Assembly (NCBI GenBank): GCA_035528035.1
Contig: DATKZI010000051.1
Coordinates: 1 to 64,000, forward strand
Origin: JABLTI01 sp035528035
GTDB taxonomy: Archaea > Asgardarchaeota > Heimdallarchaeia > JABLTI01
Reading direction: 5' to 3'
DNA: 64,000 nucleotides
How positions within the stretch are numbered: position 1 is the stretch's first letter; every line of letters begins with the position of its first letter. Positions 55,301 through 63,053 of the stretch are shown one piece after another. The notes under the pieces are model-generated. The model was not told the origin of the DNA and did no database searches. It worked only from the letters and a program-made list of their open reading frames with translations. A program made the translations under genes and the position numbers.

Positions 55301-55840
55301 TCCTCCAATTGTAGGCTCTTTTTCTACCAATATTGTTTCGATATTTAAATCAGCTAATGCTAAGGCACTCGATATTCCAGCTATTCCTCCTCCTATTACA
55401 AGAGCTTTTGGAAATCCGGAAACAACATTTGGTTCTAGGGGTTGTAGTAGTGCGGCTCTACTTACAGACATCCTTACAAGATCTTTAGCTTTTTGCGTTG
55501 CTTTCTCCATATCATCTGTTACCCAACTAACATGTTCACGAATATTAGCCATTTCAAAGAGATATTTATTGAGTCCCGCACCTTGAACTGTTTTTCTAAA
55601 CGTTTCTTCGTGCATCCTTGGACTACAAGAAGCAATAACAATACGATTTAAGTTATACTGCTTGATATCCTCTTGTATTTTCTTTTGGCTTGGTTTTGAA
55701 CAAGTGTATTTGAAAGTATCAGTATAAATTACATGGGGAAGCTTTGTTGCATATTCAGTAACTTCTTCACATTTAACTGTTGATGCTATATTTGACCCAC
55801 ACTTACAAATATAGACTCCAATACGTACTTCCTCTATCAT
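52382..55840 (-). CDS. hdrA: HdrA with an inserted GltD/NfnB-like NAD(P)H-dehydrogenase module
   Basis: A protein of about 1152 residues. Residues 1-280 are the HdrA N-terminal part: FAD motif GGGIAG (149-154), the DCSAC cysteines (193-197) and a ferredoxin motif (246-257). Residues about 283-740 are a GltD-like unit: Fe-S cysteines (GIPPCRDGCPADIH to LCEEYCGRG), FAD motif GAGPSG (393-398) and NAD(P) motif GGGNTA (532-537) with YRRS. The HdrA part then resumes with a 4Fe-4S motif (780-796) and ends with two more (1077-1122). HdrA is the flavin-based bifurcating subunit. GGAG 10 bases upstream sets the ATG at 55840; a longer frame begins at 55894 but its start lies before the likely transcript start. 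Confidence 0.9.
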   Translation of the reverse strand: MIEEVRIGVYICKCGSNIASTVKCEEVTEYATKLPHVIYTDTFKYTCSKPSQKKIQEDIKQYNLNRIVIASCSPRMHEETFRKTVQGAGLNKYLFEMANIREHVSWVTDDMEKATQKAKDLVRMSVSRAALLQPLEPNVVSGFPKALVIGGGIAGISSALALADLNIETILVEKEPTIGGKMAQLDKTFPTQDCSACILTPKMAEVADHPNITLLTNAEVTNVSGYVGNFDVKILKKPRYIDIEKCTGCGDCTKNCPSNVISVFDEGLTTHKATYIPFPQAVPQCYIIDKLGIPPCRDGCPADIHVQGYVNLIALGKYKEAIDLIREENPFPSVCGKICVGLCEEYCGRGQVDNPVSIRSLKNFVCEYERENLTEEKVTPVHKKFKEKIAIIGAGPSGLSSAWWLALKGYNVTVYEMKEKAGGLLQYAIPDYRLPKVVLNHEIQRILDLGVELKTGVRVGQNSDLTFNDLKKRGLLRRKGFDAVIISTGAVGNFDLEVEGENLEGIIPGLDFLKDVCDKKITSLKGKVGIVGGGNTAIDVARVAKRLGADEVKILYRRSKKEMPAYQEEIDDAIEEGIILDTLVRVNRFTGKDGKLAKAELAKTKLGDPDSEGRRRAIVVQGSEYTEDFDHIFIAIGQFFDRTIVPEDMIDSHGQLIIDSMTLQSKAHEHIFCCGEFYYSPESVIEAIASGKWAGESVHRFLRGMNLYDGRPEAADTHSQIYKGRVRIGKVVDNIPIERANSRKRIPMPKETAEKRLEDCYLEVAKPYSEEDAKAEASRCLHCANCGVCKECVRACEAEAIDHNQVPEIVSERVGAIIVATGFSTFDPRKITQYHYKDPEYPDIITGMEFERLTNSAGPTEGVLYVPSTGKKPKAIAFINCVGSRDKNYHEYCSRYCCTASIKHSYLMKNKYGKEIDTLLFYKDIRTFGKGYEELYNKSRSMGVDFIKGVPSDIRKDVNGDMYFDIYHSDLGKTIRYRPDLIVLQTAMEPQKDAKKIGELLSCSIDKNGFFIEKHIKLGPVETASAGKLIAGACRGPIDITDTVAQGTAAATLAAKLIMSKSIEKESIVAYVNQTVCSGCGTCVSTCTFGALTLVPDEKGHLKSQVKEILCEGCGACSVTCPSRAISTRHFTDEQIEAMIETAFRESTTPAP

Positions 55841-55895
55841 GAGGTTTATCTCCAAACGTATATACTTTAAACTAGCACTCTGTATAGAACTCATC

Positions 55896-55906
55896 GCATA
55901 TAAAAA
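55896..55906 (-). promoter_or_regulatory. TATA box of the hdrA-mvhD-hdrC-hdrB operon
   Basis: On the minus strand this reads TTTTTATATGC, a fair archaeal TATA box. Transcription would begin near 55877, giving a leader of about 37 bases that contains the GGAG motif of hdrA and excluding the in-frame start at 55894. A second TATA-like stretch at 55857-55870 would start transcription almost at the ATG, so it is less compatible with the ribosome-binding site. Confidence 0.45.
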
Positions 55907-56097
55907 TTTTCAAAAGTAAATATGTGACTTTATTTGTTGATTTATATAACTTATAATTATATCTAATACTTAATTATTTTATTAAAGTCTCTATTTCATT
56001 TACAACGGATAAATTAAAATGCTATAAAGCAACTATTTTTCATTAAACTTGAAAATAGAATATTAATTGATTACTAACTATACAAGGAACTATTACA

Positions 56098-57099
56098 ATG
56101 AAAGTATTGTTAACCGGTGCTTTTGGTAATGTTGGTACAAGTACCCTTGAAGCATTATTAAAAAAAAGCACAGATGAAATTACCTGTTTTGATAAACCAA
56201 CTATTGCAACCCGTAAAGAATCCAGAAAATATAAAGGACAAATAAAGGTCATTTGGGGTGATTTACGAAATCCTAAGAAAGTTGCAAAAGCTGTAGAAAA
56301 CCAGGATGTAGTTTTGCATATTGGAGCAATTATCCCTCCAAAAGCTAATAGAAGCAGAAAAGAAACCAATGATATTAATTTTGGCGGAACAAAAAATATC
56401 GTCGATGCAATAAATAAACAAACAAACAAACCAAAATTAGTTTACACCTCTTCTATTGCAGTTTATGGTGATGTCCGACATTTAGGTACTCATACAGTAA
56501 GTATTGAACAACCTTTCAATCCAAGTCCTCATGATCACTATGCTGTTACAAAAATCAAATCAGAGGAATATATCCGTAATTCTGGCGTTGAGTATATTAT
56601 TTACCGTTTAAGTTACATCCCTAATGCTGAGAAAATGTCTTTGACTCCACTAATGTTTCGTATGCCTTTGGATACACCCATTGAATTTACTCATACAAAA
56701 GATACAGGATTAGCTTTAGCGAATACTGTAGATAATAAGGATATGTGGAATAATATTTACAATCTCGGTGGAGGTAAAAGCTGTCAACTCTATTACAGAG
56801 AGTTTTTAGAAAAAATGCTCCCTCTTATGGGTGTTGGAATGCTTCCAGAGGAAGCTTTCAGTAAAGAACCATTCCATTGTTGTTTCTATGACACAACTGA
56901 TTTACAAAAGAAATTAAAATTCCAAGAACATGATATGAAGAGCTTACTTGATGATATGGTTGCAAACACAAAAGCTGCTAGGGTTTTTGCTAAAATATTC
57001 AAACCAATCGTTCGACCATTCTTGTTAATGCTCTCACCTTATTATGCTAAAAATAAACGAATGAATAGAAAACTCGCAAAACAAGAAAAGAAAGAATAA
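56098..57099 (+). CDS. NAD-dependent epimerase/dehydratase (tandem copy 1)
   Basis: A 333-residue extended short-chain dehydrogenase: TGAFGNVGTSTL (residues 6-17), VIWGDLRNP, VVLHIGAIIPP, VYTSSIAVYGD with the active-site serine, and HYAVTKIKSEEY (Y-x-x-x-K). It has an unusually hydrophobic basic C-terminal tail (KIFKPIVRPFLLMLSPYYAKNKRM), possibly membrane-associating. The following gene is a paralog of similar length with the same tail, 17 bases downstream. The sugar or steroid-like substrate is not known. It starts with ATG. Confidence 0.85.
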   Translation: MKVLLTGAFGNVGTSTLEALLKKSTDEITCFDKPTIATRKESRKYKGQIKVIWGDLRNPKKVAKAVENQDVVLHIGAIIPPKANRSRKETNDINFGGTKNIVDAINKQTNKPKLVYTSSIAVYGDVRHLGTHTVSIEQPFNPSPHDHYAVTKIKSEEYIRNSGVEYIIYRLSYIPNAEKMSLTPLMFRMPLDTPIEFTHTKDTGLALANTVDNKDMWNNIYNLGGGKSCQLYYREFLEKMLPLMGVGMLPEEAFSKEPFHCCFYDTTDLQKKLKFQEHDMKSLLDDMVANTKAARVFAKIFKPIVRPFLLMLSPYYAKNKRMNRKLAKQEKKE

Positions 57100-57116
57100 A
57101 GGAAGTAATAATTTAA

Positions 57117-58082
57117 ATGAAGATACTAATCACCGGTGCATTTGGTAACCTTGGTAGCAATTTATTAAAAAATCTACAAAATACAGAACATGAAATAACT
57201 TGTTTTGTAAGAAATACTAGGAAATCAAAGAAATTTGCCAAAAAAAATGCTAGAAACTTTAATGTTTTTTACGGTGATATTAGAAATAAGGAAGACGTAG
57301 CCAAAGCAGTGAAAGATCAAGACTTGATACTTCATTTAGCAGCTATTGTTCCTCCTAAATTCAATAAAACAGATTCTGATTATGCTCGAGATGTTAATGT
57401 AACAGGTACATTGAATTTAATTGATGTATTGAATGCTCAATCAAATCCAGCAAAAATTCTCTATACTTCATCCGTTGCAGTATTTGGAGATGTTCGAGCA
57501 CGTGGAGCTTGTGTGATTGCTTCAGATGAAATGATAAACCCAAATAAAGATGATATTTATGCCCAGCAGAAAGCTGAAAGTGAAAAACTACTAATGAATT
57601 CGAAACTTACTTGGTCAATTTTTCGATTTGGTTTTATTGTTAATTTAAATAATCTAAAAATCGATCCGATGATGTTCGATGTACCATTAGATACGAATAT
57701 GGAAATTATCCATATCAAGGATGCAGCGTTAGCATTAACAAATGCAATAACAAAAGAGGAGATTTGGGGTAAAATATTACATTTAGCTGGTGGAAGTAAT
57801 TGTCGAATTACCTACAAAGAATTTATGACAGGAATGTTAACAACTATGGGTTTAGGAACTCTACCAGATGGAGCATTTGGTACTAATGATTTTCATTGTG
57901 CATTTTTTGATACAGAATATAGTCAAAATTTACTCCACTACCAAAATTATTCATTCAAAGACTTATTAACTGAATTAAAAGCAAATAATAAAACAATGGT
58001 CTTTTTCGCTAAACTTTTTAGACCTATTGCACAAGCTTTTCTGTTATCTAAATCACCTTATTATAGGAAGAAAAGAAACTAA
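57117..58082 (+). CDS. NAD-dependent epimerase/dehydratase (tandem copy 2)
   Basis: A 321-residue paralog of the preceding gene: TGAFGNLGSNLL, VFYGDIRNKEDVAKAV, LHLAAIVPPKFN, LYTSSVAVFGDV and IYAQQKAESEKL, again with the Y-x-x-x-K pair. It has the same hydrophobic-basic tail (AKLFRPIAQAFLLSKSPYYRKKR). The preserved NFHCxFFDT-like segments (FHCAFFDTEY here, FHCCFYDTTD in copy 1) show common origin by duplication. Spacing of 17 bases and a GGAAG motif near its start suggest a coupled operon with copy 1. Function beyond NAD-dependent sugar-type chemistry is unknown. Confidence 0.85.
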   Translation: MKILITGAFGNLGSNLLKNLQNTEHEITCFVRNTRKSKKFAKKNARNFNVFYGDIRNKEDVAKAVKDQDLILHLAAIVPPKFNKTDSDYARDVNVTGTLNLIDVLNAQSNPAKILYTSSVAVFGDVRARGACVIASDEMINPNKDDIYAQQKAESEKLLMNSKLTWSIFRFGFIVNLNNLKIDPMMFDVPLDTNMEIIHIKDAALALTNAITKEEIWGKILHLAGGSNCRITYKEFMTGMLTTMGLGTLPDGAFGTNDFHCAFFDTEYSQNLLHYQNYSFKDLLTELKANNKTMVFFAKLFRPIAQAFLLSKSPYYRKKRN

Positions 58083-58098
58083 GAATATAATTCTAGTT

Positions 58099-59328
58099 TC
58101 ATTTGACTTTTCTTAATTTAAAGAAAATTAATCCCATAAAAAGTAAACCTATTAGAATAGTTGGCATGGTTAATGGATTGATTAATGAAGTATAAGGAAA
58201 GATTAGTTGGATGGCAGGTAAATCATTTAAATCATAAACTAAAAAGATCTCATCATATATATCTGATATTTGTGATATATATAAACGATTTTCGTCTATT
58301 GAACTAAAGATATATTTTGAAATCAATTCAGTTCTTAATGTTACATCTCGAATATTTTTTGTTTGTTCTTCCAAAGTATCAAAAATTTCAAAACATGTAT
58401 AATATAGAGCTATGATATAATTTTGATAGAATTCTAATTTACTTATTGATTCGATTTGATTCATTAATGAAAAAGTTCTATCAAGTTTTGGTTTCGCTGG
58501 ATCATCTAAATTAAATAAAGCCATTTTAGTTCCAGTATAAAGTATTAAATTACCATGGTTATCAATCTCTAATCCTTCTATTTCATGTTCATATGTCCAT
58601 GTTTCTATAAGAATTGGTTTTGATTTATTACTTATATTGACAGTTTGAATTTCGTACCCAAAATCATAAACATCATCATTTAGAAGAACATACATTATGT
58701 CACCAAAAATAGCATAATTAACTATACTCTTTGAGGTTACATTATATTCAAAAACCTCTTCTGGCTGATAAACATTAGTAATATTGATTATTCTTATCGA
58801 ATTGAAATCATCTTCATCAACATACTCAGTCAATAAATAAACATAATCATCTTGAAATTCAATTTCATTATATTTTACAGCTGAATGTTCCGTGTGCCAC
58901 ATTTTTGTATTATTAGCATAATAGTGTCCACATTGTATTGGTTGAGTTATATTTGTAATATTTATTATTTCAAAACCAATATCCTCTGTTAGGTGTTTTA
59001 AATCATAAACAATGAATAGATAGTTTTGATAAATATCTAGATAACAAATTATCCCACCTGTACTTTTTGTATACTCACTTATCAAAATTTTATTTTCAGG
59101 ATCAGATATATCATAAATAGATATTTGATCTGAATATAAACCCTCAAAAGAGTAATTATTCTTAACTATAAATATAGGTCCATGAAAAACAGCAATTGGA
59201 TTTTTAATTGATGAATTGCTATTTGTTTTTTGATTTACAGAATCCACTTGTTGAATTATTGCTATAGAACTCATTAGAAATAGAATTAATATTATAAAAC
59301 CTAATTTTTTCTTCTCATTTTTTCTCAA
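58099..59328 (-). CDS. LVIVD-repeat surface protein with C-terminal membrane anchor
   Basis: A 409-residue secreted protein. It begins with a basic N terminus (MRKNEKKKLG) and a signal-peptide helix (FIILILFLMSSIAIIQQ), and ends with a membrane helix (TMPTILIGLLFMGLIFF) plus KLRKVK. Between them, repeated units contain an I/V-x-D/N-I-x-[DN]-x-x-x-P pattern, as in IYDISDPENK, IINITNITQP, IINITNVYQP, VNISNKSKP and FNLDDPAKP. These are LVIVD-type beta-propeller repeats. Several N-x-T/S sequons occur. It is probably a surface beta-propeller anchored by the C terminus; ligand unknown. Confidence 0.75.
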   Translation of the reverse strand: MRKNEKKKLGFIILILFLMSSIAIIQQVDSVNQKTNSNSSIKNPIAVFHGPIFIVKNNYSFEGLYSDQISIYDISDPENKILISEYTKSTGGIICYLDIYQNYLFIVYDLKHLTEDIGFEIINITNITQPIQCGHYYANNTKMWHTEHSAVKYNEIEFQDDYVYLLTEYVDEDDFNSIRIINITNVYQPEEVFEYNVTSKSIVNYAIFGDIMYVLLNDDVYDFGYEIQTVNISNKSKPILIETWTYEHEIEGLEIDNHGNLILYTGTKMALFNLDDPAKPKLDRTFSLMNQIESISKLEFYQNYIIALYYTCFEIFDTLEEQTKNIRDVTLRTELISKYIFSSIDENRLYISQISDIYDEIFLVYDLNDLPAIQLIFPYTSLINPLTMPTILIGLLFMGLIFFKLRKVK

Positions 59329-59565
59329 TTATCCCTTTTCTCCTAAAATTATTAGATGAATTTTTTTAGATATTCATCATCTTATTTATTAATAGCTTTC
59401 TGAACATATAAAGTTTTTAATAACTGTTAAAATTATTTTTACCCTTACATTCTTTAGGTTAAAGATTTTCATAGTATTTTTTAATAGTGATTATAGTTAT
59501 AAATTAACCAATTGTCAAAATCCCCTTTTTACAAAAAGAAAAAAATACTGATTTTAGTTCTCTTT

Positions 59566-60171
59566 TTATCTTCTATTATAATCGTTATAGATTATACAAC
59601 CCATGGATTCAAGATTTGAAATAACTGCTTTTGTAGATTTTCTAATAGTCGATCTAAAATCTATATGAATTTCTTCTAATAATTTCAAGTCTAAAATCTC
59701 AAATGGTAAACGATGAATATTGTTACTTTGTAGGTATAACTTTCTGAGTAAAGTTAATTTTCCTATGGTGCTTGGTAATGAATACAATTGATTGTTATTC
59801 AAATGTAGTTCTCTTAGAAATTGAAGTTTACCTATCCAATCTGGAATAATTGATATTTGATTTTGACTTAAATCTAAAATAGCTAATTTCTTTAAATTCA
59901 CAATAAAATCAGAAACATTTAGAAGTAGATTACCTGAAACAACTAATAAATTTAATTCTGTTAATTCAGCTATTTCATTAGGTATTTGCTTTAATTCTAA
60001 ATTTCCTATATTTAATGCTAAAACTTCATTTTTAATTTCTGTATAATAATTGCTTTTTGTCTTAGATGCATCAGTAATATTGTCCAAATCCTTACCAATT
60101 AAGGTACTAATAGTTTTTATAATCTTTAATTGCCAATCCTCTGCTTTTCTATCTATAGACAATAATACCAC
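59566..60171 (-). CDS. leucine-rich-repeat protein
   Basis: A 201-residue cytoplasmic-looking protein. After an N-terminal helical part (about 1-55) there are about five leucine-rich repeats of 22-23 residues with L-x-x-L-x-x-x-x-N-x-x-x-x-x-P-x-x-I pattern, such as LAILDLSQNQISIIPDWIG and LRELHLNNNQLYSLPSTIG. The repeats are of the short, plant/small-GTPase-associated type. LRR proteins bind other proteins, and no enzymatic domain is present. It is encoded 2 bases after the M20 peptidase gene on the same strand, so the two are likely co-transcribed. Confidence 0.82.
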   Translation of the reverse strand: MVLLSIDRKAEDWQLKIIKTISTLIGKDLDNITDASKTKSNYYTEIKNEVLALNIGNLELKQIPNEIAELTELNLLVVSGNLLLNVSDFIVNLKKLAILDLSQNQISIIPDWIGKLQFLRELHLNNNQLYSLPSTIGKLTLLRKLYLQSNNIHRLPFEILDLKLLEEIHIDFRSTIRKSTKAVISNLESMGCIIYNDYNRR

Positions 60172-60173
60172 CT

Positions 60174-61382
60174 TTATTTAGGTAATTTTTCATTCCTTGA
60201 GAATTCCAAACAAAACGCAGTATAAAATTCCACCGCTTTTTTCAAATGTTCTATAGGGATATTCTCATTTGAAGTATGAGCAAATTTTTCATCACCAGGA
60301 CCAAAACCTATTGTTGGTATATTATTCAAACCTTTAGTGGCTACTCCATTAGTTGAAAAACGCCAATATCGTAATTGTGCTTCTTTGTTGTATTGTTGTT
60401 CATAGGTTTTCTTAGCTATTTTAACTAAGGAATCTGATTCTTTCATTAACCAACTTGGATAATAACCTTCGATTTCATATTTATAGTCCTTGTAACTTTT
60501 GGAGTTGATTTTTGAGACGTAAACCTTTGCACCAGCTTTTTTTACTGAAGGCAAATTGCTAATTTCTTTTAATACCCTTTCTTTTGTTTCACCATCACCC
60601 AAGCGTCTATCTACATGTATAATACATTTATCTGCAACAGCATTTAATGAAACAGAATTAGATTTGATATCGGTAACAGTGATCGAACTTTTACCAAAAG
60701 TTTTCCCTGTTGGTAGTTTCTTATGCAACTCTTCAATTTCTGAAATAATTTTAGCCATTTTATATATTGCATTTACTCCTAGATCGGGATCTGCTCCATG
60801 GCTCGAGATACCTGTTACTTCAATCTTAATATCTACTCTTCCCCGATGACCAATACTAATTAGTAAATTAGATGGTTCTGTCAATAAAACAGCACCTGGT
60901 CTTATCCCAACTACGTTTATAATATGCTGCCAATTCATCCCCTCAAATATTTCTTCATGTATACTAGCAACAAGATATAAGGTTAAATTTTCAGGGAAAC
61001 CGATTTCCTTCAAAATCTTTATAGCCATAATAGCAGCTGCTAATCCACCTTTTTGATCACATGAACCTCTCCCGTAAATTTTCCCTTCCTCTATCTTTCC
61101 TTTTAATGGATTAAAAGCCCAATTTTCCAGAGAACCAATTTCTACTGTATCTACATGACCATCTATAGCTAGAATATTTTTTCCTGAACCAATTTTTCCA
61201 ATTAGATTACCCATTTCATCGATGATTATTTCATCAAACCCTATCTCGTTAAATTTCTCATTTAACCAGTTAATTATTTGTTCTTCTTGACCTGTTTCTG
61301 AATGTATTTTCACTAATGCTCTAGTTAAAGAAATAAGCTCATCCTGATATTTCTCTACTGATTCCTTTATTTTATTGATCAT
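60174..61382 (-). CDS. M20-family metallopeptidase/deacylase (ArgE/DapE-like)
   Basis: A 402-residue protein with M20 ligands in order: DGHVDTVEIG (H, D), GRGSCDQKGGLAA (bridging D), IHEEIFEG (catalytic Glu and ligand Glu), and TSNENIPIEHLKKAV at the C terminus (ligand His). The lid domain is at about 185-300 (ISSHGADPDLGVNAIY). These enzymes hydrolyse amide bonds of small amino-acid derivatives or dipeptides with one or two zinc ions. The exact substrate is unknown. It is the first gene of a two-gene unit with the LRR gene. Confidence 0.88.
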   Translation of the reverse strand: MINKIKESVEKYQDELISLTRALVKIHSETGQEEQIINWLNEKFNEIGFDEIIIDEMGNLIGKIGSGKNILAIDGHVDTVEIGSLENWAFNPLKGKIEEGKIYGRGSCDQKGGLAAAIMAIKILKEIGFPENLTLYLVASIHEEIFEGMNWQHIINVVGIRPGAVLLTEPSNLLISIGHRGRVDIKIEVTGISSHGADPDLGVNAIYKMAKIISEIEELHKKLPTGKTFGKSSITVTDIKSNSVSLNAVADKCIIHVDRRLGDGETKERVLKEISNLPSVKKAGAKVYVSKINSKSYKDYKYEIEGYYPSWLMKESDSLVKIAKKTYEQQYNKEAQLRYWRFSTNGVATKGLNNIPTIGFGPGDEKFAHTSNENIPIEHLKKAVEFYTAFCLEFSRNEKLPK

Positions 61383-61473
61383 TAATCATTCACTAACTCT
61401 ACCATACAAATTTAATTCAAGTATTTTTTCCTAATCATTAAAAAAATATTGAGTTAAAATTGCTGTCTAAAAG

Positions 61474-61504
61474 TGACCACTTGATTCTAATAGATTGACC
61501 ACTT
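61474..61504. promoter_or_regulatory. direct repeat TGACCACTT near a promoter
   Basis: The 9-base word TGACCACTT occurs at 61474-61482 and again at 61496-61504, with a 22-base period (two helical turns). The second copy abuts a TATA-like TTTATAATTTAA at 61503-61514, so a bound repressor or activator could affect the methyltransferase promoter. The core TGACCA is also repeated at 9200-9216. This is a candidate operator only. Confidence 0.35.
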
Positions 61505-61583
61505 TATAATTTAACAGATGCCAACAATTAAATTTAAGCTTTAAAGACAAAAAAGTAAAAATAAAATAATGGTGTAAAATAAA

Positions 61584-62159
61584 ATGCATTCTAATGAAGA
61601 TTTATCAAAATATATGATCAGTGAAATTCAATATCCAGAAGTGAATTTCGAAGCAACAGGATATATTCTTGATATTGGTGGAGGAGGAGAAGGAGTAATT
61701 GGACAATACAAGAAGGATCAAGTTATTGCTATAGATAGACGTAAAGATGAACTTGAAGAAGCACCAAGTGATAACCTTAAAATTATCATGGATGCAACAG
61801 ATCTAAAATTCCTAGATGAATCATTTAATACAGTCACCGCTTTCTTCACATTTATGTATATGGATAATGAAACACGTGAAAAGACGTTAAAAGAAATTTA
61901 TCGTGTATTAAAACCGGGTGGTAGACTTCTAGTTTGGGATGTAATTATCCCCCCTGAATCAGAAAATGAGAAACAAGAAGCTTTCATTGTTCAAATAGAA
62001 GTAGATTTGCCACATAAGAAAGTAAAAACTGGTTATGGAACTTCTTTTAGTAGACATCAAACAATTGATTATTATCTTACTAAAGCTAAAGAATTAAATT
62101 TCAACTTAGAATTGAAAAAAGAAAAAGAGGTTATCTTTTATCTTGAATTCACAAAATAA
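61584..62159 (+). CDS. SAM-dependent class I methyltransferase
   Basis: A 191-residue protein with the Rossmann-like SAM fold: motif I ILDIGGGGEGVIG (about residues 29-41), IAIDRR, the acidic LKIIMDATDLKFLDESFNTV, and motif post-I/III RVLKPGGRLLVWDV (about 112-125). The acceptor is unknown. Length is typical for small-molecule methyltransferases. It starts with ATG. The 201-base upstream gap carries a 9-base direct repeat that might be an operator. It converges with a nitroreductase gene across a terminator hairpin. Confidence 0.82.
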   Translation: MHSNEDLSKYMISEIQYPEVNFEATGYILDIGGGGEGVIGQYKKDQVIAIDRRKDELEEAPSDNLKIIMDATDLKFLDESFNTVTAFFTFMYMDNETREKTLKEIYRVLKPGGRLLVWDVIIPPESENEKQEAFIVQIEVDLPHKKVKTGYGTSFSRHQTIDYYLTKAKELNFNLELKKEKEVIFYLEFTK

Positions 62160-62168
62160 AAGTGAAAT

Positions 62169-62191
62169 GAATTATCCCTTGAGGATAATTC
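62169..62191. terminator. hairpin between convergent genes
   Basis: A perfect 9-base inverted repeat, GAATTATCC at 62169-62177 and GGATAATTC at 62183-62191, with a 5-base loop (CTTGA). It lies between the stops of the methyltransferase (62159) and nitroreductase (62204) genes. On the plus strand TCTTCTT follows and on the minus strand a mixed T-rich stretch, so it may serve as a bidirectional terminator; the U-runs are weak. Confidence 0.5.
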
Positions 62192-62203
62192 TCTTCTTAT
62201 TTA

Positions 62204-62938
62204 CTATTTTTTCCCTAAAGAGGCCATATAAATAACAAATTGTTCCACACCATCTAAATGTAAAACATCATTCATAATTTCATCATAGAAAGCTGCAATT
62301 GCACAACATCCAGAATCGATATTTTCCGCTGCTAAGTAGAGATTTTGACAAACATGTCCTACATCTAAATGTAAGTAACGATAACTTCTTTGACTGTATC
62401 TCCAAGAAATTCTATAAGGAATTGCAACCCAGATGAATGTTACAGCATCGTTTTTGACCATTGATTGACCATAAGCACCTTCAACTATTTTATCTGCAAT
62501 ACCCTCATTTAGGTCATATTCAATTAGCTTGTGTTCTAAAGCGAGATACCTATAAACACCAGGTTTTAGACCTTCTACATTATTTATTAGTAAAAATGTT
62601 TCAAAAGCGTGTCTTGCACCTGCTGAAGGGACCGTTCTTTTTGTCCAAATCTTACCAATTTCCTTTATACCTTGTGTTGACCATAATAGCCAAGCTAATT
62701 CTGTTAGAGTTAAAGCTTTATCCGAATACTTTCTTACACTTTCTCTTCTTTCAATTGCTTCTCTAAGGTCTACATCATTTACTTGTATACTATCTGGACT
62801 TGGTAAGTCGATCAATGCTTTTGACTTATCATATGCTATTTGTAGAGGAGGATTTTCTAATCCTTTCTTTTGATCAGATTCTTCCAAATATTTGTACTTG
62901 GTTTTTTCCATAAATTCTGGACCAATTCCTTTTGTCAT
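62204..62938 (-). CDS. SagB-type nitroreductase-family protein
   Basis: A 244-residue protein of the SagB/ThcOx-like nitroreductase group: LREAIERRESVRKYSDKALTLTELAWLLWSTQGI, with the FMN-phosphate arginines; KRTVPSAGARHAFETFLLIN; and GVYRYLALEHKLI, the last two typical of SagB-type oxidases. LHLDVGHVCQNLYLAAENI follows. In peptide-natural-product loci such enzymes oxidise azolines, but no cyclodehydratase is nearby, so stand-alone redox chemistry is more likely. The ATG start has no clear ribosome-binding site. It is the third nitroreductase-family gene of the window. Confidence 0.85.
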   Translation of the reverse strand: MTKGIGPEFMEKTKYKYLEESDQKKGLENPPLQIAYDKSKALIDLPSPDSIQVNDVDLREAIERRESVRKYSDKALTLTELAWLLWSTQGIKEIGKIWTKRTVPSAGARHAFETFLLINNVEGLKPGVYRYLALEHKLIEYDLNEGIADKIVEGAYGQSMVKNDAVTFIWVAIPYRISWRYSQRSYRYLHLDVGHVCQNLYLAAENIDSGCCAIAAFYDEIMNDVLHLDGVEQFVIYMASLGKK

Positions 62939-63053
62939 TTAACCACCTAAAAAACTATACTTGAAAGAATTCTAAAACATTGCCATAGGTTAATTTGAAA
63001 AATAAATTAAATTCTTTTGTGAAAAACATCTAATAATTATCTGTGTGAACATT

